32,154 nucleotides of DNA from Bacteroidetes bacterium GWF2_33_16 (GCA_001768565.1 MEOE01000009.1:1-32154); one strand, 5' to 3'. Positions 1 through 9,216 are shown, numbered from the stretch's first letter. Numbers and translations: made by a program. Notes: generated by a model from the letters alone, not told the origin.

Positions 1-112
1 TAGCAGTTAGCAGTTAGCAGTTAGCAGTTAGCAGTTAGCAGTTAGCAGTTAGCAGTTAGCAGTTAGCAGTTAGCAGTTAGCAGTTAGCAGTTAGCAGTTG
101 GCGGTTGACAGT
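1..112. repeat. Heptamer tandem repeat (TAGCAGT)n
   Basis: Fourteen perfect copies of the 7-bp unit TAGCAGT run from position 1 to 98, followed by two diverged units, TGGCGGT and TGACAGT, up to 112. The array begins at the window edge, so it may be longer. Repeats of this type are often seen beside four-helix-bundle (S23/IVP) genes in Bacteroidota; that association is from memory. The perfect core and diverged inner end suggest recent slippage expansion. Confidence 0.97.
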
Positions 113-179
113 TTTAATGCAAATAAAATAATTATAGGCAACATAAATTTATTAACAATGAAAACAAACAGATAATAAT

Positions 180-548
180 ATGGGTGATTTTAAAGATTTA
201 AGGGTTTATCAATTATCGTATAAATTAGCTATGGAAGTTTTTAAAATAACTACGAAATTTCCTAAGGAAGAAAGATATTCATTGACAGATCAAATTAGAA
301 GATCATCCAGATCAATTGTTGCAAATCTTGCCGAAGCATACCGTAAAAGGCAATACCCAAAGCATTTTTTAAGCAAACTATCGGATTCGGATGCAGAACT
401 GGCAGAAACTTTAGTTTGGTTAGATTTTTCGAAAGATTGTGCATATATTTCCTCTGATGAAAATAGCTATTTTATAAAAGAATATACAGAAGTTGGCAGA
501 TTGCTTGGTGGAATGATAAACAAGCCTGATAAATTTATAATTTCGTAA
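180..548 (+). CDS. Four-helix bundle protein (S23 ribosomal/IVP family)
   Basis: This 122-residue protein matches the four-helix-bundle family once called S23 or 23S rRNA intervening-sequence protein. Diagnostic features are the N-terminal 'FKDLRVYQLSYKLAMEVF' helix, the 'FPKEERYSLTDQIRRSSRSIVANLAEAY' helix-turn-helix around residues 28-54, and two further helices. The length is typical. The cellular role is not established; the fold resembles the Avd accessory protein of diversity-generating retroelements, but no reverse transcriptase is visible here. The gene lies between direct heptamer repeats (1-112) and inverted heptamers (565-580), so it looks like a discrete cassette. Its stop is 45 bp before the start of the HlyD-like gene. 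ATG at 180 is the natural family start. Confidence 0.93.
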   Translation: MGDFKDLRVYQLSYKLAMEVFKITTKFPKEERYSLTDQIRRSSRSIVANLAEAYRKRQYPKHFLSKLSDSDAELAETLVWLDFSKDCAYISSDENSYFIKEYTEVGRLLGGMINKPDKFIIS

Positions 549-564
549 TGTTAAAGTGATAATG

Positions 565-580
565 GCCAACTGCCAACTGT
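565..580. repeat. Inverted heptamer copy downstream of the four-helix-bundle gene
   Basis: CCAACTGCCAACTGT is the reverse complement of two heptamer units (ACAGTTG GCAGTTG), close to the diverged inner end of the upstream array at 99-112. The four-helix-bundle gene is therefore bracketed by heptamer units in opposite orientation. The element ends 14 bp before the HlyD-like start codon. Confidence 0.8.
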
Positions 581-593
581 AAACTTCCTAAAT

Positions 594-1904
594 ATGGAAA
601 AACTAAAAGAAATAGAACTTCGCTCGAATGACGTACAAGAAATCCTCAGCCGTCCACCTAAATGGATTGTGCGTTGGGGTATTACAATTATCATATTAGT
701 AGTGCTAATAATTATTATTGGAAGTTGGTTTTTTAAGTATCCCGATATTATTACTGCCAAGATTGTGTTAACCACCGAAAATCCACCTGCTCCAATAGTT
801 GCAAAAACTTCGGGTAAAATTCAAAATTTATTTGTAAGCGATTTGCAGAAAGTTGAAAAGCACCAGGTTTTAGCTATGATTGAGAATCCGGCAAATTACA
901 CCGATTTGAAAAATCTTATAGAAAAATTAGATCAATTTAATACAGGTTCTCAATTCAATACTATTGTTATAACAAGTTTTTCTGAGAATTTAAATCTTGG
1001 AAATATTCAACCACATTATGCCGATTTTATAAGAAACATAAGTGAATACAAAAAGATTAATCAGATGAATTATCATCAGAAAAAAATAAATCTTTTAAAA
1101 AATGAAATTTTACATTACAGGAAATATGCAGGAAATCTGAAAGTGCAGAATGAACTACAGCTAAAGGAATATAATTTGATGATTAACCAATTCAAACGAG
1201 ATTCAACTTTATATGCTCAGCAGTTGATTTCCGACGCAGAGTTTGAAAAATCAAAATCAGCTTTGTTTTCAAAACAATTCAGTTGCGAACAATCGAGTAT
1301 TTCAATTACAAATGCCGAAATACAGATACAAAATATTGAACAAAATATTGCTGAACTGGAGCTACAGGAAGAAAAACAATTATCGGATAAAAGTATAGTT
1401 ATAAAGCAATCTTACGAAAATCTTATAGCCGCAATTGATGCATGGAAATATCAGTACGTATTGGTAGCTCCAACAAATGGAAAAGTGACCTTCAACCGGT
1501 TTTGGAACGAAAATCAAACTATAAAATCTGGAGAAACAGTAATGACAATTATTCCGGAAAATGAAGGGTCAATAGTTGGGAAAGTCCAATTGTCATTTCA
1601 GGGTGTAGGTAAAGTAAAAACAAACCAGGAAGTAAATATTCGATTCGATAATTACCCGTACATGGAATTTGGCATGGTTAAAGGAATTGTAAAATCGATT
1701 TCGATGGCTCCAGATAACAATTTTTATACAGCAGAAATTTATCTACCTAATGGTTTAAATACTTTTTATAACGAGAAACTAGAATTTAAGCAGGAAATGC
1801 AAGGTACAGCAGAAATTATTACCGAAGATTTCAGATTACTTGAAAGAATTGTTCGACCACTTCGTTATATTTTAAACAAAAACACTAAACTTGGTAATAA
1901 ATAA
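594..1904 (+). CDS. HlyD-family membrane fusion (periplasmic adaptor) protein
   Basis: This 436-residue protein has the layout of HlyD-type adaptors of bacteriocin or peptide type I export systems. It has a short cytoplasmic N-terminus, one membrane segment at about residues 27-48, a first half-lipoyl motif around 'PAPIVAKTSGKIQNLFVSDL', a long helical hairpin (about 100-290), a second half-lipoyl motif at 'VLVAPTNGKVTFNRFW', and a C-terminal beta-barrel region. Such adaptors link an inner-membrane ABC exporter, often with a C39 peptidase domain, to a TolC-like channel. No ABC partner or TolC gene is visible, so the partner should lie before position 1, interrupted by the four-helix-bundle cassette, or elsewhere. 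The ATG at 594 fits the family and leaves a basic N-terminus before the anchor. Confidence 0.9.
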   Translation: MEKLKEIELRSNDVQEILSRPPKWIVRWGITIIILVVLIIIIGSWFFKYPDIITAKIVLTTENPPAPIVAKTSGKIQNLFVSDLQKVEKHQVLAMIENPANYTDLKNLIEKLDQFNTGSQFNTIVITSFSENLNLGNIQPHYADFIRNISEYKKINQMNYHQKKINLLKNEILHYRKYAGNLKVQNELQLKEYNLMINQFKRDSTLYAQQLISDAEFEKSKSALFSKQFSCEQSSISITNAEIQIQNIEQNIAELELQEEKQLSDKSIVIKQSYENLIAAIDAWKYQYVLVAPTNGKVTFNRFWNENQTIKSGETVMTIIPENEGSIVGKVQLSFQGVGKVKTNQEVNIRFDNYPYMEFGMVKGIVKSISMAPDNNFYTAEIYLPNGLNTFYNEKLEFKQEMQGTAEIITEDFRLLERIVRPLRYILNKNTKLGNK

Positions 1905-1967
1905 AATATAATAAATCTCCTTTTACCACAGAGCAAAACTGTGATTAAATATTAAAAAGAAAAAAAC

Positions 1968-2693
1968 ATGTTAACATATCCTTCCGGAGTCTATAGTTTT
2001 TCGGTTAAATCGTATTATTCCGATCAGAATGGGAAAATTTCTTTAAACTCTTTATTTCATTTTTTACAGGAATGTGCTTGGGATAATGCACGAATGAATA
2101 ATTTTGGTTTTGAGTATCTTGAACAAGAAAATGCCTATTGGGTTTTATCGCGGGCACTGGTTCAGTTGGATGAATATCCAGAATGGAAAGATGAAATTAG
2201 TATTAAAACATGGCCCAAAGGAGCTGATGGATTTTTAGCATTACGTGATTTTCTGATATTTAAAAATGATAAAATTATAGGTCGTGCATCAACATCGTGG
2301 TTAATTCTCGACCGAACCACAAAACGCCCCAGAAAACTTGATAACTTCAATTTTATACATGAGAATTTTCTGAATGAATCAGCTATTGACAAAAAACCTG
2401 GAAAAATTAGTATTGATTCTCCCCTATCGCAGATTGACTCAAGAAAAGTGTATGCAAGTGATATGGATGTAAACATGCATGTAAATAATGCCACCTATGT
2501 GCGTTGGATTATGGATTCTGTTTTATCGCAAAAACCTGTTAATGAATTTGAAATTAATTTTCTGGCCGAACTGCTTTTAAATGATTTGTTTGTTGTATCG
2601 CTTACCGAAACTATAGACAGTACCCAATTTGTTGTTATTACAGGTACTGAAAGTAAACGAGAAATCTGCAGGGCAAGAATATGGTATCAATAA
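1968..2693 (+). CDS. Acyl-ACP thioesterase (double hot-dog)
   Basis: This 241-residue protein fits the bacterial acyl-ACP thioesterase family (FatA/FatB-like, PF01643). Such enzymes hydrolyse acyl-ACP to free fatty acid and holo-ACP in the cytosol. The first hot-dog half contains the 'FLQECAWDNARMNNFGFEYL' region and 'YWVLSRALVQL'. The strand pair 'ISIKTWPKGADGFLALRDF' follows. The second half carries the hallmark 'DVNMHVNNATYVRW' at about residues 167-180, where N169 and H171 match the catalytic Asn/His of plant enzymes. The gene is 63 bp downstream of the HlyD-like gene, but the functions do not suggest a dedicated operon. Length is typical for Bacteroidota. Confidence 0.92.
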   Translation: MLTYPSGVYSFSVKSYYSDQNGKISLNSLFHFLQECAWDNARMNNFGFEYLEQENAYWVLSRALVQLDEYPEWKDEISIKTWPKGADGFLALRDFLIFKNDKIIGRASTSWLILDRTTKRPRKLDNFNFIHENFLNESAIDKKPGKISIDSPLSQIDSRKVYASDMDVNMHVNNATYVRWIMDSVLSQKPVNEFEINFLAELLLNDLFVVSLTETIDSTQFVVITGTESKREICRARIWYQ

Positions 2694-2777
2694 AATTCAT
2701 GACCCATGTTGAGAGGTCGCCTAAACATTAATTAGCATTAACTGAAACAATCTATATACCGGTCATTTATTTTTAAT

Positions 2778-3464
2778 TTATTTAATGGTTTGAGGTATTA
2801 CATAATTGAGTAGTTCAATAATATCATCTTTAGATGAAAGATTTGATCTATTTGATTTTAAGTATTCTTTAAGTTGAGTTTCTTTATCAGGAAAAGTTTT
2901 ATACAGATTTTTTCTGGTCACCTCATAAAAAGATTCATTGTACCGAATAAAAAATTTGCTTTTGATTTTTATCTGATCTTCTGGCTTTACAACCACATCA
3001 ACCATTTCGTCGCTATATTTGGTACCTACCCTGATGGATTTTATACTAGTATTTGTTGATGAAGCCACGGATGTTCCATAAGCCCCCGTATTTTCTTCGG
3101 TGTTTTTTAAAATTGGTTTAAATTGTTGCAATAATTCAATACCCGAATTTTGATAAATTACCAGGTAGAAGGATTCATTTATATAATAAAAAAGATATTG
3201 ATAGGTTTTCACACTTACAATATTTTTATTCGCTAAGGATTTTATAATATTTCCCTTATCCAGAAAATGCATCTCCTCGCAAATTACATTATAATTAAGC
3301 TTTGCTTCGATAACCGAGTTATTATCAAAAACAATAGTACCATTCTGGAATCTTTTAAATAAGTATTGCGATTCTTCGGAAAACATACTATTTATTATTG
3401 GTTCGTCTTGGCCATAAGTAATAGTAGAAAGTAATAAGTATAAAAAAATATGAAATTTATTCAT
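2778..3464 (-). CDS. Secreted protein of unknown function
   Basis: This is a 228-residue protein with an N-terminal signal peptide ('MNKFHIFLYLLLSTITYGQ', likely cleaved after the G-Q junction region). There is no lipobox, so it should be periplasmic or outer-membrane associated. The mature part contains a 'NGTIVFDNNSVIEAKLNYN' segment, which resembles small beta-rich periplasmic proteins of Bacteroidota, and ends in a helical stretch ('KETQLKEYLKSNRSNLSSKD'). I do not recognise a named family. It is convergent with the acyl-ACP thioesterase and stands alone, not joined to the SusCD unit beyond it, which has its own terminator at 3505-3537. Confidence 0.8.
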   Translation of the reverse strand: MNKFHIFLYLLLSTITYGQDEPIINSMFSEESQYLFKRFQNGTIVFDNNSVIEAKLNYNVICEEMHFLDKGNIIKSLANKNIVSVKTYQYLFYYINESFYLVIYQNSGIELLQQFKPILKNTEENTGAYGTSVASSTNTSIKSIRVGTKYSDEMVDVVVKPEDQIKIKSKFFIRYNESFYEVTRKNLYKTFPDKETQLKEYLKSNRSNLSSKDDIIELLNYVIPQTIK

Positions 3465-3504
3465 AAACTTTAGTTTTAAAAATTCTCTAATCAGATTAAA
3501 AAAT

Positions 3505-3537
3505 ATGAAAAAACCGTCTCAGTAATTGAGACGGTTT
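3505..3537 (-). terminator. Rho-independent terminator of the distal SusCD operon
   Basis: An 11-bp perfect stem (AAACCGTCTCA / TGAGACGGTTT at 3511-3521 and 3527-3537) has a 5-nt loop. Read on the minus strand it is followed by a T run. It lies 18 bp past the stop codon of the lipoprotein gene and so closes the susC-susD-lipoprotein operon. Confidence 0.9.
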
Positions 3538-3554
3538 CCTGTTTATAGAGTTCT

Positions 3555-4406
3555 TTATTTAGTAGATTTTGTTAAAACAGCTTTTTCGTATACACCAAAA
3601 TTTCCGGCAGTAACTCGGGCAGCCCAACTTTCGGTTGTAATATTACCATTTGCATCAATTGTGCATTGAATAGCATTAGCATAGTCTAATGCTCCACCAG
3701 CAATTCTTACCATTAAACAATTACCATATGTTCCACTCACGTAGATAACCTGGCCAGCAGGAATTGTCATACTATTGGTAGCAAGATTAACACTTGCTTC
3801 TATTACTTTGCCTCCATCCCAAATATTGGTAATAAGTACTTTTGTAATATCTGTTGGATGTGCAGCTATAGTAATTGCATCGGTATAAACAGCTTCTATT
3901 GAGCCATCAGAATATAGGTAATCGGTTTCAGTAAATGTACCAAGAATCAAAGCTAATGGATGTTCATTATCAGCAATTGTTAATGTATAAGTCGACTGAT
4001 CTGATAAATCAAAACCACCTGTAGGGTTACTTAATAAGATTTTAACTACTTTATTACCCTGGAAAATAGAATTATCAATTGGTTGAATAATAATAGTATC
4101 GGTATCATAGTAATTATCGAAACTTATCGAATTAGAAGTATTAACGACAGTAAAATCAGTCCCTTCAATAGCAGGATTGCTAACACCTTCAACCGAAAAA
4201 GTAAAACTTACTGTACAACCACTACCTGATTTTGCAGCGTTAAATACAGGTATTTTAATAGGAGCAACAGAAGTTTCGCTTATTAACCCCGAAGCTTGAG
4301 AAAAACCCACAATTTTCTCATCTAAGGTAATTGGGTCCTCTTCGCATGATGAAAAGATAAAAACACCAAGCGATAGTATTAATAAATATTTTAGAATATT
4401 TTTCAT
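3555..4406 (-). CDS. SusCD-associated surface lipoprotein with Calx-beta-like domain
   Basis: This 283-residue protein has a type II signal peptide and lipobox ending in F-S-S-C (Cys21), followed by acidic residues, which fits surface export of Bacteroidota lipoproteins. Residues about 30-150 look like a Calx-beta-type immunoglobulin-like fold, with 'EGTDFTVVNTSNSISF', 'IIIQPIDNSIFQGNKVVKI' and 'STYTLTIADNE' as its strands. The C-terminal half ('LGTFTETDYLYSDGSIEAVY...') is a separate beta domain of the sort found in SusE/F-position lipoproteins. It sits 21 bp after the susD-like stop and is the last gene of the operon. Its likely role is ligand binding at the cell surface beside the SusCD transporter; the ligand is unknown. 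Confidence 0.85.
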   Translation of the reverse strand: MKNILKYLLILSLGVFIFSSCEEDPITLDEKIVGFSQASGLISETSVAPIKIPVFNAAKSGSGCTVSFTFSVEGVSNPAIEGTDFTVVNTSNSISFDNYYDTDTIIIQPIDNSIFQGNKVVKILLSNPTGGFDLSDQSTYTLTIADNEHPLALILGTFTETDYLYSDGSIEAVYTDAITIAAHPTDITKVLITNIWDGGKVIEASVNLATNSMTIPAGQVIYVSGTYGNCLMVRIAGGALDYANAIQCTIDANGNITTESWAARVTAGNFGVYEKAVLTKSTK

Positions 4407-4427
4407 AATGTTTTCAAATTTAAATTA

Positions 4428-5876
4428 TTAATAACCAGGATTTTGCACCATACTAGGATTGGAATTCATTTCGCTCAATGGTATTGGAAGTTCAAATCTG
4501 AAGTTTCCGGCAGCAAGGTCAGTAACTGTATAAGTAGCACCTGTTCCATCAGAAACATCACCATAAGTACCATTTCTGGATATTCCCAAACCTAATCGTT
4601 TTAATGTTTGGAGTCTGTCGCCTTCGAAAGCAAGCTCTAAACGACGTTGCAATAATATTGCATCTAAAAGAGCTGATCCAGATTCTGTACCGGCAACAAA
4701 TCCTGTGTATCGCTGAGCCCTAAGTGTATTTAGATCAGCTAAAGCATTTGTCTCATTAGCTCCACCTAAACGATAGTATGCCTCAGCTCTGGTTAATAAA
4801 ATCTCCTCGGCTCTTAAAACTTTCAAATCTACCATATCGGGAGTAACAGCACCACTTTTTTGTTTGTATTTCCAAATATGATTATAACTTACACCATTAA
4901 ATGTACTGGTTCGGAAATAAGCTGTTAGTCGGATATCATCAGCAGTATACAATTGATATAATTCATAATCGCAAACATATTCTGATTTTGTACCAGTAGC
5001 ACCTGTTTGGCTATAATTAGTACCTAATGTTACTCTAGCTGCCGCATCGTCTCTGTCTTGTTCGGTAACCTGAACATAAAATACACCGCCACGGCCTTCA
5101 GTATCATTCCATATGTTTGTAAAGTTTGCTAATGGACAAATAGAAACTAAATTTAAACTAGCAGTAGCATATGTAACAGCATCGTTGTACTGACCCATTT
5201 CTAAGCTTACCTGTGCAAGAATTCCATTAACAGCGGCTGGAGATATTCTAAAGCGTCCGTTATTTATGGTAACTAATGGAAGAGCTTTGGTAAGATCAGC
5301 CATTATATTATCATAATTACTAATAACAGTTTCTCTGGTTGGTTCACTAACAGCTGACTTCTTCATATATGGAACACCCAAATCACCTGATGCTGCTTGA
5401 GAATAAGCTTTACCATACACTTTTACTAATTCATAATGGAATAAAGCTCTTAATGTATAAGCCTCACCTAATAAGTGATCCTTTAAAGCCTGATCGGCCG
5501 ATGAAACATTAAAATTTTCGAGGCTTGCAATTAAAAGGTTACAGTTGTTCAATGCATCATAAAACTCTTCCCAAACTGTCTCTGGAACGCCATCATCACT
5601 AGCCCAGGTCCATGTTTGCATTTCGGATAATGTTAAACGGCCATTTCGGCATTGAATTAGGTTATCTGCAACCACATCAGGGTAAATAAAAAGAGCACCG
5701 CCATATGCACCATAGTCAAACAGCTCTGCATAAATACCACGAACCCCATTTTCGTAGTCTTCTATTTTCGTAAACACTGTCTCATCAGAGAGTGCTTGCC
5801 AGGGATCCAGATCAAGTTCGCAAGATGCTAAACTTAAAATACCTGTTATACTTAATATGAAAAATAATTTCTTCAT
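4428..5876 (-). CDS. SusD/RagB-family outer-membrane lipoprotein
   Basis: This 482-residue protein has a lipobox (L-A-S-C, Cys19) and the SusD fold. The N-terminal SusD-like part includes 'ETVFTKIEDYENGVRGIYAEL', TPR-type helices around 'LLGEAYTLRALFHYELVKVYG', and the C-terminal RagB/SusD signature 'LRAEEILLTRAEAYYRLG', 'LNTLRAQRY' and 'ILLQRRLELAFEGDR'. It ends in the typical 'LPIPLSEMNSNPSMVQNPGY'-like tail. It acts as the lid and substrate-binding lipoprotein on its SusC partner, encoded 22 bp upstream. Length is slightly short but complete. No catalytic gene accompanies it, so peptide or glycan specificity cannot be assigned. Confidence 0.96.
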   Translation of the reverse strand: MKKLFFILSITGILSLASCELDLDPWQALSDETVFTKIEDYENGVRGIYAELFDYGAYGGALFIYPDVVADNLIQCRNGRLTLSEMQTWTWASDDGVPETVWEEFYDALNNCNLLIASLENFNVSSADQALKDHLLGEAYTLRALFHYELVKVYGKAYSQAASGDLGVPYMKKSAVSEPTRETVISNYDNIMADLTKALPLVTINNGRFRISPAAVNGILAQVSLEMGQYNDAVTYATASLNLVSICPLANFTNIWNDTEGRGGVFYVQVTEQDRDDAAARVTLGTNYSQTGATGTKSEYVCDYELYQLYTADDIRLTAYFRTSTFNGVSYNHIWKYKQKSGAVTPDMVDLKVLRAEEILLTRAEAYYRLGGANETNALADLNTLRAQRYTGFVAGTESGSALLDAILLQRRLELAFEGDRLQTLKRLGLGISRNGTYGDVSDGTGATYTVTDLAAGNFRFELPIPLSEMNSNPSMVQNPGY

Positions 5877-5898
5877 TGCTTAAATTTTTAAATAGTTA

Positions 5899-8841
5899 TT
5901 AAAATGTTACATCAACACCAAAAGTAAATGTTCGGGTTGTTGGATAACTGAAATCATAGAATGTTCCAAATGGAGCACCTAAAGAGCTTTCAGCACTTGG
6001 ATTTCCAACTTCTGGGTCGAATCCGGTAAAGTTTGGAGCATATGTCCATAAGTTATTCCCTTTAATAAAAACTGAGGCTTTGCTCATTTTAACTTTCTCG
6101 GTATATTTTTTAGGAATAGTATAGGATATAGTTAAATCCCTTAATCGGATGAAAGAAGCATCCTCAAGGTAACGTGTTGAGTAACGTGCGTTATTTGTTA
6201 ATGATTGACGTGGCACACTTGTAACATCTCCTGGTTCCTGCCATGCATCTAACATTCGGGTAGAAACATTGTCAGCCACATTATCTCCATCACTATCGGT
6301 AAAATAACGAATACCATTAACAATATAATTGCCATAATTATAATATAACAATGTTGATAATCTAATCCCCTTATACTCAACAGCAAGAGTAAAATTCCCA
6401 AAATACTTAGGATTAGGCGATTTATCTAATATTACAGCATCATCTCCACTATAAACATTAGTTATATTACCATCTTTATCATAGTATAATGCATCCCCAT
6501 TAACAGGATTTACGCCGGCATAGCGAACCATATAATAACTATTTACAGGATATCCCTCTTTAACAACAGTTCTTCCGGTCACTCCCTCAACAATTTGCTG
6601 ACCTTTATACAATTCAATTACTTCGTTCTTATTATGAGAAACGCTTGCACCAAGTGTAACAAGAAAATCCTTTTTCTTTATTACATCACCATCAAGTTCT
6701 AATTCAAATCCTTTATTCTGAAGTTCCCCAATATTTTGAGTGATGATATCAAAACCAGATGTTTTAGAAATAGGAACATCAAATAATAAGTCAGATGAGT
6801 TTCTGATATAGTAATTAAAAGTACCTCTTACCCTGTGATTTAAGAGGGCAAAATCAACTCCATAGGTTTGAGCTAATGTTTTTTCCCATTTTAGATCCTT
6901 ATTAGCTATCTGAAACTGACGTGTAGCTGATTCGCCACCATAAGCTGTAAAGTCATATAAACCAAGTGATTCATAATCATCAACATCAAAGTTACCAGAA
7001 GTACCAATACTAGCTCTTAACTGCAATCTGCTGATTAATTCAATAGGTTTAATAAAATCCTCTTCATGAAGATTCCATGCACCACCTACTGCCCAGAAAG
7101 AACCATATTTATTTTCTTCTCCAAATCGGGAACAACCATCATACCTTAATGAGAAATCTACATAATATTTCTGGTTATAATTATAAGAAAACATACCAAG
7201 ATAAGACATTAATTCCCATTCTGTTTTGTTTGAACCACCATTGCTGATATTGGCTGCATTATCGAGTGTACTTAAATTTCCACTTGGGAAAGTGTTTCCT
7301 TGTGAGAACAAGAAATATTGATAATACTTATTGTATTCTGTACCCAATAATGCACTAACCTCATGAACGTCTTTAAATGTCTTTCTATAATTAAATGTAT
7401 TTGTAAATACATAAGAATAGGTTTGAGTGAATGCCTCTGTTTTATTATCACCCACATAACTAGCTAAAATTGACTCCGGCTTTGTGTAAGCTTCTCTTAA
7501 TCTCTGTTGATAATCGATACCAGCTTGAGATTTAAAAGTAAAACCATCAAAAAATTGAATTTCACCATACATATTACCAATACCTCTTATACGATTGAAG
7601 GATTCAGGGTTATTCTCCAATGCTTCAGAAATACTAAAACCAGAGTGTGTAATATTCCATTCGCCATCAGGAAGTTTTTCAGCTTCGTAAGGATTATAGA
7701 AAAACATTGCAGCAAATGGATTTTGAACATTTCTACGATCTCTTAATACACCATAATCTGCTTGTGAAAGATTTAAAGAATTACCAATCTTAAACCAGTC
7801 ATTTACTTTATGGTCAACATTTAATGTTGTACTCATACGATCCATATAAGATGCTTCAACTATACCTTCCTGATCGAATTTACCAACAGAAAAGAAATAG
7901 TTTGTTTTTTCAGTTCCACCAGATATTGAAAGATTATGTATTTTAGTAGTACCTGTTCTTGATAATGTTTCAAACCAATCGTGAGATTGACCTACTAATG
8001 AATCTACCTGAGCCTCAGTATATGATCTGTAGCCCAAATCCATCTCATATTGCAATTTCTGTTTAGCATCCATCATTTCGACATTACCCATTTGCATATA
8101 TGAGTATCCGTGTTGGTAACTATAATTAATTTGCGCATCACCTTTTTTACCTCTTTTTGTTGAAACGAGTATAACCCCGTTTGATGCTCTTGAACCATAA
8201 AGTGCGGCAGCAGAAGCATCCTTAAGAATAGACATTGATGCAATGTCGTTAGGATTTATTAGACTGAAGTTGCTTTGATCAACAGGAACTCCATCAACAA
8301 CATATAATGGTTCATTTGTTGCAGTAACAGATCCAACACCGCGAATTCTAACAGCAGCAACAGCACTTGGATCTCCGTTTGTTGCTGTAACCTGAACTCC
8401 AGTTGCCTGACCTTGCAACATTTGATCGAAACTAGCCACTGTGGATTTCTCCATGGCCGATTCATTTACAACATTTATTGCCCCAGTAATTGCACCTTTT
8501 CTTTTTGCACCATAAGCAACAACAACAACCTCGTCCATTTCGAGCACATCTGCGCTTAGGACAACATCAATAACATTTCGACCACCTATGGTAACCTCTT
8601 GTGTTTGCATGCCCACAAAACTGAAAACTAGAACCTGAGCACTGCTAGGAACTGATAGTGAATACCTGCCATCCATATCGGTTGTTGTACCAATAGTGGG
8701 ATTATCTTTCACCACGACTGATACTCCAGGGATTGATAAACCGTCTTCAGCGCCGGTAATCGTTCCCGAGATTTGCACTTGTGCCTGCATGGTAAACCCT
8801 GCAAACAACAAAAATGCAAGAAAAATTGTTAGTTTTTTCAT
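5899..8841 (-). CDS. SusC/RagA-family TonB-dependent transporter
   Basis: This 980-residue protein has a signal peptide (residues 1-20, ending in Q-A-Q), a CarboxypepD_reg-like beta-sandwich (about 22-100), the 'EMDEVVVVAYG' junction that acts as the TonB-box region, a plug domain with 'IRGVGSVTATNEPLYVVDGVP' and 'ILKDASAAALYGSRASNGVI', and a beta-barrel ending in aromatic F ('FTFGVDVTF'). It has no N-terminal STN domain, so ECF/anti-sigma transenvelope signalling through it is unlikely. It imports an unknown substrate with the SusD-like partner downstream. Its first 45 residues are nearly identical to those of the second SusC at 10599-13862. Confidence 0.97.
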   Translation of the reverse strand: MKKLTIFLAFLLFAGFTMQAQVQISGTITGAEDGLSIPGVSVVVKDNPTIGTTTDMDGRYSLSVPSSAQVLVFSFVGMQTQEVTIGGRNVIDVVLSADVLEMDEVVVVAYGAKRKGAITGAINVVNESAMEKSTVASFDQMLQGQATGVQVTATNGDPSAVAAVRIRGVGSVTATNEPLYVVDGVPVDQSNFSLINPNDIASMSILKDASAAALYGSRASNGVILVSTKRGKKGDAQINYSYQHGYSYMQMGNVEMMDAKQKLQYEMDLGYRSYTEAQVDSLVGQSHDWFETLSRTGTTKIHNLSISGGTEKTNYFFSVGKFDQEGIVEASYMDRMSTTLNVDHKVNDWFKIGNSLNLSQADYGVLRDRRNVQNPFAAMFFYNPYEAEKLPDGEWNITHSGFSISEALENNPESFNRIRGIGNMYGEIQFFDGFTFKSQAGIDYQQRLREAYTKPESILASYVGDNKTEAFTQTYSYVFTNTFNYRKTFKDVHEVSALLGTEYNKYYQYFLFSQGNTFPSGNLSTLDNAANISNGGSNKTEWELMSYLGMFSYNYNQKYYVDFSLRYDGCSRFGEENKYGSFWAVGGAWNLHEEDFIKPIELISRLQLRASIGTSGNFDVDDYESLGLYDFTAYGGESATRQFQIANKDLKWEKTLAQTYGVDFALLNHRVRGTFNYYIRNSSDLLFDVPISKTSGFDIITQNIGELQNKGFELELDGDVIKKKDFLVTLGASVSHNKNEVIELYKGQQIVEGVTGRTVVKEGYPVNSYYMVRYAGVNPVNGDALYYDKDGNITNVYSGDDAVILDKSPNPKYFGNFTLAVEYKGIRLSTLLYYNYGNYIVNGIRYFTDSDGDNVADNVSTRMLDAWQEPGDVTSVPRQSLTNNARYSTRYLEDASFIRLRDLTISYTIPKKYTEKVKMSKASVFIKGNNLWTYAPNFTGFDPEVGNPSAESSLGAPFGTFYDFSYPTTRTFTFGVDVTF

Positions 8842-8903
8842 ACGTTTTTAAATTAGATTAATAATTTTTAGGATTAAGAACATTATTATCAACACTATAG
8901 ACG

Positions 8904-8923
8904 GATAGTTTGCAAAAACTATC
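8904..8923. repeat. Short perfect hairpin in the distal susC leader
   Basis: GATAGTTT (8904-8911) and AAACTATC (8916-8923) form an 8-bp perfect stem with the 4-nt loop GCAA. It lies about 63 bp upstream of the susC start codon, inside the expected 5' leader. Lack of a T run argues against a terminator; it could be an operator or an RNA structure. Confidence 0.6.
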
Positions 8924-8948
8924 TTCTATCCACAGCATTAATAATTCA

Positions 8949-8962
8949 GACCGAATGTAGAT
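8949..8962 (-). promoter_or_regulatory. Shared 14-bp upstream motif, copy 1 (distal susC)
   Basis: GACCGAATGTAGAT (plus strand; ATCTACATTCGGTC in the direction of transcription) lies about 108 bp before the distal susC start. The identical 14-mer occurs 113 bp before the proximal susC start at 13975-13988. Equal placement suggests a shared operator or promoter element, although inheritance by duplication of the gene front is also possible. Confidence 0.55.
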
Positions 8963-9165
8963 TATTAAGGATTTTTATTGAAACAAAATCAAGATACAAC
9001 GATGTTTTTGGTACTTATACCAATTTATTATCTACTAATAACACTTATCTGATTTTCTGCAAATATGTTTCTACAATGGTTATTTGAATACGTAAGAAAA
9101 TGAATGGTGCATAAAAAAACGTTTTAGGTATATTTCTCTTGTTAATTTTTGTACAACAGTAATAA

Positions 9166-9195
9166 GAAAAAAAAGCCCTCAATAAAGAGAGCTTT
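9166..9195 (-). terminator. Rho-independent terminator of the proximal SusCD operon
   Basis: On the minus strand AAAGCTCTC and GAGGGCTTT form a 9-bp stem with one G-U pair and a 6-nt loop (plus-strand arms 9187-9195 and 9172-9180), followed by a run of seven T. It lies 21 bp past the susD-like stop and separates the two SusCD units into different transcripts. Confidence 0.9.
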
Positions 9196-9216
9196 TTATA
9201 TGAATTATACTATTTT

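Larger units (their letters stand above)
8842..9216. other. Intergenic leader and promoter region between the two SusCD units
   Basis: These 375 bp hold no gene. They contain the terminator of the proximal unit (9166-9195), a 14-bp motif shared with the other susC upstream region (8949-8962), and a short hairpin in the presumed leader of the distal susC (8904-8923). No full Bacteroidota -7 box (TAnnTTTG) was found on the minus strand. The region most likely carries the promoter of the distal SusCD operon. Confidence 0.6.

Noticed and set aside
1..112. CRISPR-like array
   Set aside because: The units are 7 bp and contiguous, with no spacers. It is a simple tandem repeat.
180..548. Diversity-generating retroelement accessory (Avd)
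   Set aside because: The fold is related, but no reverse transcriptase, template repeat or variable repeat is present in the window.
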